In this document: one piece after another, positions 16,797 through 24,045 of the stretch | How positions within the stretch are numbered: the stretch's first letter is position 1 | How the letters are laid out: each line of letters begins with the position of its first letter | Assembly: GCA_022826645.1 (NCBI GenBank) | Contig: JAJDUM010000072.1 | Span: forward strand, 1 to 34,954 | Length of the DNA: 34,954 nt | Source of the DNA: Candidatus Poribacteria bacterium | GTDB lineage: Bacteria > Poribacteria > WGA-4E > PCPOR2b | Reading direction: 5' to 3' | Notes under the pieces: model-generated | Told to the model about the DNA's origin: nothing | Databases searched by the model: none | The model's input: only the letters and a program-made list of their open reading frames with translations | Position numbers and translations under genes: made by a program

Positions 16797-17723
16797 TTAC
16801 CTCAATGCCGGCAAATTATCCCAACTGCACTCAAGGCAGAAATAGCTCTCCCCACCGATCCGTTGAACCTCCCCACCGCATTCAGGGCAGTCTACTATCG
16901 TTGTGGGTGATTCCTCCCCATGGCCTTGCTCATGATGGGCTTTGCTCTCGGTTTCTGCGCCGACGTTATTCCGAACAATATCGATGACCTCTTGGGGGCG
17001 GAATAGTAACGGTGGGGGCGTACTACCGCCGAGATCGATGAAATCGCTATGATAGACCTTGATCTCATTGGCTGCGTTCACCTGACGAAGAAAGATTGTA
17101 TACTTGCTTGGTGCAATTAGGTAAGCTTCTGTGTCTAACAGTTGAATCCCTGTGCCCACAATGAGGTCGTACCCACTAAAGTTAATAAGGCGCTGACTGT
17201 GTCGACCGCCGCTGTTATGGACCGCAAACAGTTCGCGTGCTCGACTCGCGGACAAAAGGAGACAATATTGACGATGCAGATAGCGATTTAATCGGGTTGC
17301 TGGCAGGAAGGTTTCAGGTTCAGCGGTATCTCTCAAAAACCGGATAAACATCTTGTAAGCATCGTTGGGGACTTCATTGAGGATGTGCCGCGTGAGATTA
17401 CGACGTGTGCTATCTCTGAGGGCGTGCAGGTGATGAATTTCCCATGAACGGAGTAGGAACCCAACCGAAACATCGAGCTCTTCATGCTGTTCCGGTGGCG
17501 TAATGCGGCAAAGATGCATCGTCGCCTGATCTGTTGTTTTGATGGTGAATGGGAGCATGTTCATCGGATCAATCACTTCCGTATGGAAACAATGTCTGAT
17601 AACAACCTGAATTAGTTTACCATAGCGTCTGAAGCGTGTCCAGCAAAAAGGTTTGTGCTTGGAAATTACCCATTTGTTTATATCAATTTCTACCAACTGA
17701 TGTTGAATGATTTGCGCTCCCAA
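16797..17723 (-). CDS. Hypothetical protein with C-terminal zinc ribbon
   Basis: I do not recognise this 308-residue protein. The C-terminal 30 residues form a clean zinc ribbon (Cys279, 282, 296, 299; CPECGGE and CLECSW). The body is mixed alpha/beta without obvious membrane segments and contains a His/Arg-rich stretch around residues 92-115 (LRSWEIHHLHALRDSTRRN). The longest reading starts at a TTG without a ribosome-binding site; ATG 17564 (MNMLPFTIKTTDQ), with GGAAG 11 bases upstream, may be the true start, giving 255 residues. A zinc ribbon could bind nucleic acid or protein, but nothing else supports a function. Confidence 0.6.
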   Translation of the reverse strand: MGAQIIQHQLVEIDINKWVISKHKPFCWTRFRRYGKLIQVVIRHCFHTEVIDPMNMLPFTIKTTDQATMHLCRITPPEQHEELDVSVGFLLRSWEIHHLHALRDSTRRNLTRHILNEVPNDAYKMFIRFLRDTAEPETFLPATRLNRYLHRQYCLLLSASRARELFAVHNSGGRHSQRLINFSGYDLIVGTGIQLLDTEAYLIAPSKYTIFLRQVNAANEIKVYHSDFIDLGGSTPPPLLFRPQEVIDIVRNNVGAETESKAHHEQGHGEESPTTIVDCPECGGEVQRIGGESYFCLECSWDNLPALR

Positions 17724-17741
17724 GGAAAGTCGGTTTTTGAG

Positions 17742-17770
17742 TTGTCAATAGAGTGGAGATGGGGTATACT
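17742..17770 (+). promoter_or_regulatory. Sigma70-type promoter of the DUF6785 gene
   Basis: TTGTCA (17742-17747), 17 bp, TATACT (17765-17770): each hexamer matches consensus at five of six positions. The predicted start near 17777 gives a ~37-base leader before ATG 17814. Confidence 0.65.
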
Positions 17771-17813
17771 TATCCCTTAACGATGCAACTTTGATTGCTA
17801 CCTGTAGTGAGCA

Positions 17814-19778
17814 ATGCAATTCCATTCGACAGAAACCTCTATGATGACACCTGCCGTACCCTCCAGACAACCACCCGAAAAAATTACTTGGCGAACAGTG
17901 ATCCTTTCGCTGCTTTTTCTCCCGTTCATCTATGTCTGGCATATAGAGTGTGAAGCCCTTCGATACACCTTCCCAACGCTAATGGCTCCGTTTTACAGCG
18001 TTGTCTTTACCATCCTAATTTTAGTTATTATAAACGTTCCCCTGAAAAAATTCGTTGCCAAGTACGCCCTGACGGGTGGAGAATTAATTTCTCTCTACGT
18101 ACTGATGTCGATGACGCTGTTGTTTATGTCCTACGACATGTTCCTGCCGCTGGTCTCAATCATTGTGCACGCATTCTATTTTGCCACACCGGAAAATGAG
18201 TGGCGCGATCTGTTCTGGAAATATCTTCCAGAGTGGTTGACCATTAACGATCAGGACGTTCTAACCGCGTTTTATCACGGCGACGAAGATTTTCTTCAGT
18301 GGCACTATATTCGCCGCTGGATAGAGCCGACCCTCTGGTGGTGTGCTTTCAGCTTTGCCCTGCTTTTTGTGATGCAGTGCATCAATACAATCATTCGTAA
18401 GCAGTGGGCGGAACAGGAACGGCTCGTCTACCCGATTGTCGAACTCCCTTACCAGATTTCTTACAACAGCAAAAGTTTTTTTCGCAGCGGTCCAATGTGG
18501 TGGGGATTTTCGCTCGCAGCATTTATCAGTGTTCTCAATGGACTTCACCTCTTTTACCCGGTAGTTCCTGAAATCCCGGTGAAGCACTTCTCCTTAAATA
18601 TGTTCTTCACGGAAAAGCCGTGGACTGCCTTCTTGACGGGCGGAAGCGCAATTTTGGTTTATCCATTTGCGGTTGGACTCAGCTTCCTAATGCCGCTTGA
18701 CCTGCTCATGTCGTGCATCCTCTTTTTCTTCTTATACAAGATGCAAGCCTTTGTTGGAATTATATCCGGCTTGGACAGTCTGCCCGGCTTTCCTTTCCCT
18801 TACGAGCAGAACATTGGGGCGTATACAGGAGTCTCAGTAATCGTGCTATGGGGGACACGGCGACAGATAGGGCGGGCATTTCTCCAAGCCATTGGGCGAC
18901 AGCCGCGGGAAGATGACAACGAGCCGATGCGGTATAGGACAGCGTTTTTAGGTCTGTTACTCGGTGGGATATTCCTCGTCTGGTTTGCAATGCGAGGCGG
19001 GATGGCACTCTGGATCGCTGTCCTGTTTTTTGTGGCACACTTTCTCACCATTGCCATTGCCGTTACGCGCATCCGTGCACAGATCGGTCTCTCCATCCAT
19101 AATACGACCTTCATTGGACCCCACCACAGCCTCGTCAGTCTGTTCGGTACACGAAGGATTGGGGGACAAAATCTCACCTGGTTTTCCCTGTTTTTTTGGT
19201 TCAATCGGGACAACCGCAGCCACCCCATGCCGCACCAGCTTGAGGCGTTCAAACTCGCAGAACGGGGGAACCTTGATGTCAAAGGGTTGTCCCGCCTAAT
19301 GCTGACCCTTATCATTATTGCAATGCCGTTATGCATTCTTATGTTGGTGAACGTCTTTTTCGATCTCGGTGTGGACACCGGCAAGGTGGGAGGACAGATC
19401 AACAGTTTTGGGGGGCGCTCCTATCGCTTTCTACACGGGTGGCTCACGGCACCACGGGATGCGGACACCGCACACATCATCGCCATAACTATCGGTTTCC
19501 TGTTTACCATTCTGCTGGCGGTGGTGCGCGGTCACCTTTTCTGGTGGCCCATCCACCCGCTCGGATACGGGGTCTCCTTCCATATGTACACCTTCTGGGC
19601 AGCGTTTATCGTCGCCGCTGTCGCCAAATGGGTGGTGCTGAAATATGGAGGTATCCGCCTTTATCGCAGAGCGACTCCGTTTTTCTTAGGTTTGATTCTG
19701 GGTGATTTTGTGATTGGAAGTTTTTGGAATATTCTAAGTATTATGATCAACCGACCCACGTACACCTTTTATTACTAA
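17814..19778 (+). CDS. DUF6785-family multi-pass membrane protein
   Basis: A 654-residue polytopic membrane protein with roughly 12-14 hydrophobic helices, e.g. TVILSLLFLPFIYVWHI near residue 30 and several in the last 150 residues. The cytosolic-looking block RKQWAEQERLVYPIVELPYQ and the LPGFPFPYEQNIGAYTG segment fit DUF6784/DUF6785 proteins, which are common in Poribacteria and planctomycete-like genomes and resemble oligopeptide transporters. Substrate and function are not known. ATG 17814 or the ATG pair at 17841 could be the start; neither has a strong ribosome-binding site. Its TAA stop lies in the target-site duplication of the following MITE-like element. Confidence 0.75.
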   Translation: MQFHSTETSMMTPAVPSRQPPEKITWRTVILSLLFLPFIYVWHIECEALRYTFPTLMAPFYSVVFTILILVIINVPLKKFVAKYALTGGELISLYVLMSMTLLFMSYDMFLPLVSIIVHAFYFATPENEWRDLFWKYLPEWLTINDQDVLTAFYHGDEDFLQWHYIRRWIEPTLWWCAFSFALLFVMQCINTIIRKQWAEQERLVYPIVELPYQISYNSKSFFRSGPMWWGFSLAAFISVLNGLHLFYPVVPEIPVKHFSLNMFFTEKPWTAFLTGGSAILVYPFAVGLSFLMPLDLLMSCILFFFLYKMQAFVGIISGLDSLPGFPFPYEQNIGAYTGVSVIVLWGTRRQIGRAFLQAIGRQPREDDNEPMRYRTAFLGLLLGGIFLVWFAMRGGMALWIAVLFFVAHFLTIAIAVTRIRAQIGLSIHNTTFIGPHHSLVSLFGTRRIGGQNLTWFSLFFWFNRDNRSHPMPHQLEAFKLAERGNLDVKGLSRLMLTLIIIAMPLCILMLVNVFFDLGVDTGKVGGQINSFGGRSYRFLHGWLTAPRDADTAHIIAITIGFLFTILLAVVRGHLFWWPIHPLGYGVSFHMYTFWAAFIVAAVAKWVVLKYGGIRLYRRATPFFLGLILGDFVIGSFWNILSIMINRPTYTFYY

Positions 19779-19800
19779 TGGGACTTACGCACTTCAGTAA

Positions 19801-19820
19801 GGAACAACGATCGTTGTTCC
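19801..19820. repeat. Perfect 20-bp palindrome inside the MITE-like element
   Basis: GGAACAACGA followed directly by TCGTTGTTCC, its exact reverse complement. Confidence 0.85.
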
Positions 19821-19844
19821 CTACGAACTTTTTGATGGTGCCTT

Positions 19845-19896
19845 TTATTGTAGTTGCCCGATTTATCGGGTTATTGTAGTTGCCCGATTCATCGGG
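19845..19896 (+). repeat. Two tandem copies of a 26-bp hairpin unit
   Basis: Copies at 19845-19870 and 19871-19896 begin TTATTGTAGTTGCCCGAT and differ at one base (T/C). Each contains CCCGAT/ATCGGG, so each can fold. Confidence 0.85.
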
Positions 19897-20000
19897 CGTT
19901 GGGAACAGTGTATAGCGGCGATAAATCACCGAACTACAAGGGGTTGAGCACCCAACTGCGTAAATCCTAACTAATTCAGATAATATGAAAGGGGGCTGTA

Positions 20001-21326
20001 ATGCCTAAAAGTTGTGACACGATGGTTGCCCTGCCGAGCGCAACTAAAGAGAACCAAACCATCTTTGCCAAAAATAGCGATCGTCCGGCAATCGAATGTC
20101 AACCGCTTGTTCAACGTGCAGAAGAAACCCATGCCGCCGGAGCGAGCACAAAATGCCAGTTTGTAGAACTTCCCGGTGTGACCACAACCTATCGTCATAT
20201 CGGCTCGCGCCCATATTGGTGTTGGGGATACGAACATGGGTTTAACGAGCATCAAGTCGTAATTGGGAACGAGGGATTAGCCTCCAAATATGAGTTTGAT
20301 TCGCCGAAGTTGATCGGTATGGAGTTGATACGACTCGGTTTGGAACGCGCGAAAACCGCCGCCGAAGCAGTTACCGTCATGACAGAGTTGATTACGAAGT
20401 ATGGTCAGGGGAAATTCAGCAACGATCAAGGAGTTCGCACCTACGATAACGGCTACATCATTGCCGATCCAATAGAAGCGTATATCCTCCAGACTGCGGG
20501 GCACGAATGGGCAGTTAAACAGGTTCAGGACGCGGTGGGAATCAGCAACGTCTATTCTGTTGAAGAGGACTGGGATCGCCTATCGCCAAACAGTGTGAAC
20601 GAAGCAATCGCTCAAGATTGGTGGGCGGATACTTCGGCTCGGTTTAATTTTTCGGAAGCATACAGCCGCGCGGCGGATCGCTCGGTCGGAAGTGGTGCCA
20701 TGCGACGCGGTCGTTCCTGTGCGGTGTTGAGTAGATACACCGGCGACATTGAGGTGCAGACCATGATGGCGTTATTGAGTGATCACTCCGATGGGAGTGC
20801 GCCTGATGAACCCTTCCAAACGGAAATTTCGAGCGGAACCTCCATCTGCATTCATCACGATGATAAGGGCGAGGGCGGTAACACCGCTGCAAGCCTAGTT
20901 GCACATCTCTGCGACGACGGTTCGCGGTTGCCCGTCTACTGGTGTAGCTTCTATTCACCCTGTTTAGCTGTTTTCCTACCGATGTTTATTGAAGGAGAAC
21001 TGCCACAGGTCTTGGCAATTGGTGATGAGTCCCCTTCAGATGACAGTCCGTGGTGGCTCTTCCGCCAACTGAGTCTCAAACTGCGTTTGGAAGAACCGGA
21101 GCTGATTCCAACTGTCCAGGCAAAATGGAAAGTGCTCCAAACCCAACTCTTCACCACTGCCTATGAGATAGCCAGAGAAGGCAAATTCCTCATTGAGCGA
21201 GGATGCGAAAACACTGCCAATCAACTTCTGACGCGATATATGGCGGAGAATGTGGAGATGATGTTGGGGACGGTGCGAGAGATGTTGTCAGATGTTGAGC
21301 AAGGCGTCGAAATGGCTGCAGATTGA
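20001..21326 (+). CDS. C69-family peptidase, secernin-like
   Basis: A 441-residue N-terminal-nucleophile hydrolase of the C69/secernin type. The N-terminus MPKSCDTMVALPSAT has Cys5 as the probable nucleophile after removal of the first residues, followed by IFAKNSDRP and ECQPL, the standard family signature. No signal peptide precedes the Cys, so it is probably cytosolic. Members are dipeptidases or of unknown activity. ATG 20001 has a strong GGGGG-type site (GAAAGGGGG) just upstream. It begins 31 bp after the MITE-like element and ends 30 bp before the PhyH gene, with which it is probably cotranscribed. Confidence 0.87.
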   Translation: MPKSCDTMVALPSATKENQTIFAKNSDRPAIECQPLVQRAEETHAAGASTKCQFVELPGVTTTYRHIGSRPYWCWGYEHGFNEHQVVIGNEGLASKYEFDSPKLIGMELIRLGLERAKTAAEAVTVMTELITKYGQGKFSNDQGVRTYDNGYIIADPIEAYILQTAGHEWAVKQVQDAVGISNVYSVEEDWDRLSPNSVNEAIAQDWWADTSARFNFSEAYSRAADRSVGSGAMRRGRSCAVLSRYTGDIEVQTMMALLSDHSDGSAPDEPFQTEISSGTSICIHHDDKGEGGNTAASLVAHLCDDGSRLPVYWCSFYSPCLAVFLPMFIEGELPQVLAIGDESPSDDSPWWLFRQLSLKLRLEEPELIPTVQAKWKVLQTQLFTTAYEIAREGKFLIERGCENTANQLLTRYMAENVEMMLGTVREMLSDVEQGVEMAAD

Positions 21327-21356
21327 GATATCCCATCGCTCGAAGGAAGATAAGCT

Positions 21357-22100
21357 ATGTTAGATCGTTCCATCATACCACAACACCTAAATCCTGAACT
21401 CAGTCCCGAATTAGCACAGGAGGTCGCTTTCTTCCTGAAGTGGGGATATCTCGTTGTAGAAGAGGCAGTCACGCAAGAACAGGTAGAATCCCTGCGCGAG
21501 GCATTGGATGAAACCTTCGACAGGAAAAGCGAGCAATTCACCCACCAACTTTTGGAAGAGGACGAGCGCTTTACATTTCTCTTGGATAATCCGCCGGTGC
21601 TCACACGCATGAAAGCAATTCTCGGTAACTGCGTCCAACTCCATAGCGCAACCGCTCGCGTGACGCAGCCGGGCGAACCAGATCAGAACTGGCACCGTGA
21701 TGGACCTTGGCCCATGGCACCGGAAAACACGCCCTACGGCAGTATCCCCGGCCAAATTAACTGCGGCTATTTCCTCGACGAGTTGACAATGGAGAATGGT
21801 CCGATTGCGATTCTTCCCGGTAGCCAACGGGTTCCGTTTCGTCCGCCTGAAGGGCATCCACATTTTCCCGACGAAAAATTTGTCCTCGCGACACCAGGGC
21901 AGGCGGTTATGTTCGATGGCTGGATTTATCACCGAGGGGTCGCCAACAAGTCTGATCAGCGGCGACGGGTTTGTCTGATGTGCTACCAGAACGCGTGGAT
22001 GAAGTCCCGCGAACCATTCGATGGTCCCCGTGTCACAGACCTACTCGAAAATGGAACTCCGGAACAGAAACTGCTCCTCGGCGGAATACCACGCTGGTAA
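21357..22100 (+). CDS. Phytanoyl-CoA dioxygenase (PhyH) family protein
   Basis: A 247-residue Fe(II)/2-oxoglutarate-dependent oxygenase. Metal ligands are His113 and Asp115 (NWHRDGPWP) and His192 (IYHRGVANKS), with an Arg cluster at 202-204 suited to 2-oxoglutarate binding. Length is normal. The substrate is unknown: the family covers fatty acyl-CoA, ectoine, mitomycin and many other hydroxylations. ATG 21357 has GAAGGAAG upstream, 30 bp after the C69 peptidase. A terminator at 22193 closes the pair. Confidence 0.9.
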   Translation: MLDRSIIPQHLNPELSPELAQEVAFFLKWGYLVVEEAVTQEQVESLREALDETFDRKSEQFTHQLLEEDERFTFLLDNPPVLTRMKAILGNCVQLHSATARVTQPGEPDQNWHRDGPWPMAPENTPYGSIPGQINCGYFLDELTMENGPIAILPGSQRVPFRPPEGHPHFPDEKFVLATPGQAVMFDGWIYHRGVANKSDQRRRVCLMCYQNAWMKSREPFDGPRVTDLLENGTPEQKLLLGGIPRW

Positions 22101-22192
22101 GGCTATATCCCCTTGTTACGCATCACAGATTTCTGACCTGCCATCCCAACGTCAAAATCTCAAAATCTAAATGTTTATCGCTTAAACTGTAG

Positions 22193-22219
22193 GGGCAAGC
22201 CTTGTGCTTGCCCTTTTTT
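22193..22219 (+). terminator. Intrinsic terminator after the C69-PhyH pair (dispersed hairpin)
   Basis: GGGCAAGC, loop CTTGT, GCTTGCCC is a perfect 8-bp stem followed by six T. It is headed by GTAG, as in the hairpin at 391-407, so a dispersed repeat appears to serve as terminator. A second hairpin, GGGGCA-TCC-TGCCCC, lies at 22258-22272. Confidence 0.8.
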
Positions 22220-22227
22220 ATTATTCT

Positions 22228-22249
22228 TTGAGAATCTTATCATTCATCG
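22228..22249 (-). repeat. Decayed distal CRISPR repeat (half)
   Basis: This segment matches bases 16-37 of the array repeat (plus-strand reading) at 17 of 22 positions. It lies 36 bp from the last intact repeat, which is a spacer length. The other half (22213-22227) does not match and overlaps the terminator's T-tract. It is probably the remains of an older array end. Confidence 0.5.
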
Positions 22250-22285
22250 TTGTGGGAGGGGCATCCTGCCCCGATTCTTCTCAAA

Positions 22286-23533
22286 CTTTCAATCTCAGAA
22301 TTGAGATTCTTTTTATTCAGAGTACGCACGCTCGCGCCAATCCCATCTATATGTGTCGCGTTTCAATCTCAGAATTGAGATTCTTTTTATTCAGAGTCCC
22401 GCGTCATTCCCTCCTCCATCACTACTATCTGAAGGTTTCAATCTCAGAATTGAGATTCTTTTTATTCAGAGGCTTCAACCATGTTCGCAGATGCAAGGGC
22501 GTATTCCTTATGTTTCAATCTCAGAATTGAGATTCTTTTTATTCAGAGTATCGGACAGGAGCGGACGTTGAGGAGATAGCAATCGTTGTTTCAATCTCAG
22601 AATTGAGATTCTTTTTATTCAGAGGGATGGAGCGAGGCTTGCTTGAAAAGAGCAAGCGTGCTAGTTTCAATCTCAGAATTGAGATTCTTTTTATTCAGAG
22701 CGGTACTGGTAGGACAGACGGGGGTAGCTCGTAAATCGTTTCAATCTCAGAATTGAGATTCTTTTTATTCAGAGCTCCGAACTGTTCAGAGTGGTTAGAT
22801 CTTCCACACCATCGGGTGTTTCAATCTCAGAATTGAGATTCTTTTTATTCAGAGTCTTCGCGGTGTCATCGGAGGCGTCACCGCAGCGCAGTTTCAATCT
22901 CAGAATTGAGATTCTTTTTATTCAGAGAGCCTCACGAATCAGAGGGTTACGCTCTTTTCGCAATGCCTGTTTCAATCTCAGAATTGAGATTCTTTTTATT
23001 CAGAGACCGCCAAAGGATATGTGTCAACTCCGAATCGCCTACGTTTCAATCTCAGAATTGAGATTCTTTTTATTCAGAGGGGCTAATTAGTGGACGCTCA
23101 ACAGCGGTAGGGGGCCGGTTTCAATCTCAGAATTGAGATTCTTTTTATTCAGAGGGAAGCGAAGGACAAACGGGTTGCGCTCGCATTCGCAGGTTTCAAT
23201 CTCAGAATTGAGATTCTTTTTATTCAGAGGAAGACGGGGAGATCAAGTATAATCACCCATTTCTCATGTTTCAATCTCAGAATTGAGATTCTTTTTATTC
23301 AGAGGCGTGTATACTCCTCTTTGACTTTTTGGAAACCCACCTTGTTTCAATCTCAGAATTGAGATTCTTTTTATTCAGAGGATCACAGTTTTCAAGACTG
23401 CAAAGTGGAACGCTATCGGGTTTCAATCTCAGAATTGAGATTCTTTTTATTCAGAGTCGATACCTTCATCGCCGAGGGAAGCGTCCAGTTCGGGATGTTT
23501 CAATCTCAGAATTGAGATTCTTTTTATTCAGAG
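22286..23533 (-). CRISPR. Type I-D CRISPR array: 17 repeats of 37 bp, 16 spacers
   Basis: Repeats start at 22286, 22360, 22435, 22512, 22588, 22664, 22738, 22818, 22891, 22969, 23043, 23118, 23193, 23268, 23344, 23420 and 23497. The plus-strand reading begins GTTTCAATCTCAGAATTGAG and ends ATTCAGAG. Spacers are 36-43 bp. Read on the minus strand the repeat ends in ATTGAAAC, the classic 8-nt crRNA handle, so the array is transcribed leftwards with its leader at 23534 and above. The 22286 copy, most distal from the leader, has the only change in the intact repeats, C for G at its first plus-strand base. The repeat core AATCTCA-GAAT-TGAGATT is a 7-bp hairpin suited to Cas6. Confidence 0.98.
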
Positions 23534-23603
23534 AGCCTATGGTTTCAGACCTGTCCTGAAAAGGATTCTCCACCACTACTTCTGTCAGGTCTCTTTATGT
23601 GAT

Positions 23604-23640
23604 GTTTCAATTTTGGAATCGAGACCCTGTTCATAGAGCG
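23604..23640 (-). repeat. Degenerate CRISPR repeat in the leader
   Basis: Ungapped it matches the repeat at 26 of 37 positions, with most changes transitions. The first eight plus-strand bases, which encode the crRNA handle ATTGAAAC, are unchanged. It lies 70 bp from the first intact repeat, nearly two spacer lengths. Confidence 0.75.
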
Positions 23641-23671
23641 ATGCATTGTCAACCTCCAACTATGACCGGCG

Positions 23672-23723
23672 CTGCGAGATTACTGTCAGGGTAACGGGTT
23701 TTTGCTAGCCCTGACCCTCGCAG
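23672..23723. repeat. Compound inverted repeat in the CRISPR leader
   Basis: The outer stem is CTGCGAG (23672-23678)/CTCGCAG (23717-23723) and the inner stem is GTCAGGG (23685-23691)/CCCTGAC (23709-23715). Both are perfect, separated by 6 bases on one side and 1 on the other, with a 17-base loop. No T-tract follows on the minus strand. Confidence 0.75.
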
Positions 23724-23753
23724 ATGTCAACTTCGTGACTGTACACCCGATTC

Positions 23754-24026
23754 TTACACAATGTAAGATTGCCTGTCAACCTCTTTTTCGACGCCAATTC
23801 TTTCAACCCCCTTCTCGCAAGACCGGCATAAGTGATAGAAAGTCACAGAATCCTCCTGCAAGTTTATCGCTTCCATAACCCGATGCTGCAAGCGTAGGTA
23901 GTCACGCCGATCAGTATTGCACTCAAATAGACTATACTGAATACGTCTGCCGAAATCCAACAAAATTTTGGCAACCGCATTTCGCCGCCGGTCATCGGTA
24001 ATATCATAAGCAACTGCATAAAACAT
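23754..24026 (-). CDS. cas2: CRISPR-associated endoribonuclease/integration factor Cas2
   Basis: A 90-residue Cas2 with the ferredoxin-like N-terminus MFYAVAYDITDDRRRN, whose Asp (YDITDD) is the conserved residue. LDFGRRIQYSLFEC forms the second strand-helix block. Cas2 bridges two Cas1 dimers in the spacer-integration complex. ATG has GAAGGA seven bases upstream. It begins 19 bp after the cas4-cas1 stop and ends at the leader. Confidence 0.95.
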   Translation of the reverse strand: MFYAVAYDITDDRRRNAVAKILLDFGRRIQYSLFECNTDRRDYLRLQHRVMEAINLQEDSVTFYHLCRSCEKGVERIGVEKEVDRQSYIV

Positions 24027-24045
24027 CGGTTTGTCCTTCTCCAGC

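Larger units (their letters stand above)
19779..19969. mobile_element. MITE-like element with 13-bp terminal inverted repeats and 5-bp target duplication
   Basis: A 191-bp non-coding element. The left end TGGGACTTACGCA (19779-19791) and right end TGCGTAAATCCTA (19957-19969) are inverted repeats matching at 11 of 13 positions. It is flanked by ACTAA on both sides (19774-19778 and 19970-19974), a clean 5-bp target duplication. Inside are a perfect 20-bp palindrome (19801-19820) and a 26-bp tandem pair. It encodes no protein, so any mobility would depend on a transposase elsewhere. A relative lies at 27286-27415. Confidence 0.8.
23534..23753 (-). promoter_or_regulatory. CRISPR leader, with decayed repeat and a large dyad
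   Basis: 220 bp between the cas2 stop and the leader-proximal repeat, read leftwards. It contains a decayed repeat at 23604-23640, an inverted repeat AGACCTG (23547-23553)/CAGGTCT (23586-23592), a compound stem at 23672-23723, and two GTTGACA boxes on the minus strand (23647-23653 and 23725-23731; a third lies inside cas2 at 23774). No convincing -10 box follows the TTGACA-like boxes, so the array promoter is not fixed. Confidence 0.6.

Noticed and set aside
16230..16910. 226-residue rightward frame starting at 16230
   Set aside because: It runs in a different frame from the FGE-domain homology and shows no family pattern; the true coding trace is the frame ending at 16768.
18800..19402. Leftward 200-residue frame and others inside the DUF6785 gene
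   Set aside because: They are antisense shadows with basic, low-complexity composition and no ribosome-binding site, opposite a well-conserved membrane protein.
22204..23559. Several rightward short frames across the array
   Set aside because: They repeat FNLRIEILFIQ or VSISELRFFLFR units, which are translations of the CRISPR repeat.
23534..23640. Leader pseudo-repeat as a CreA-type antitoxin guide for the nearby toxin
   Set aside because: CreA needs a seed match in the toxin promoter. I found no clear complementarity between the 70-bp segment and 25730-25770, and the toxin already has a protein antitoxin. Kept only as a decayed-repeat observation.
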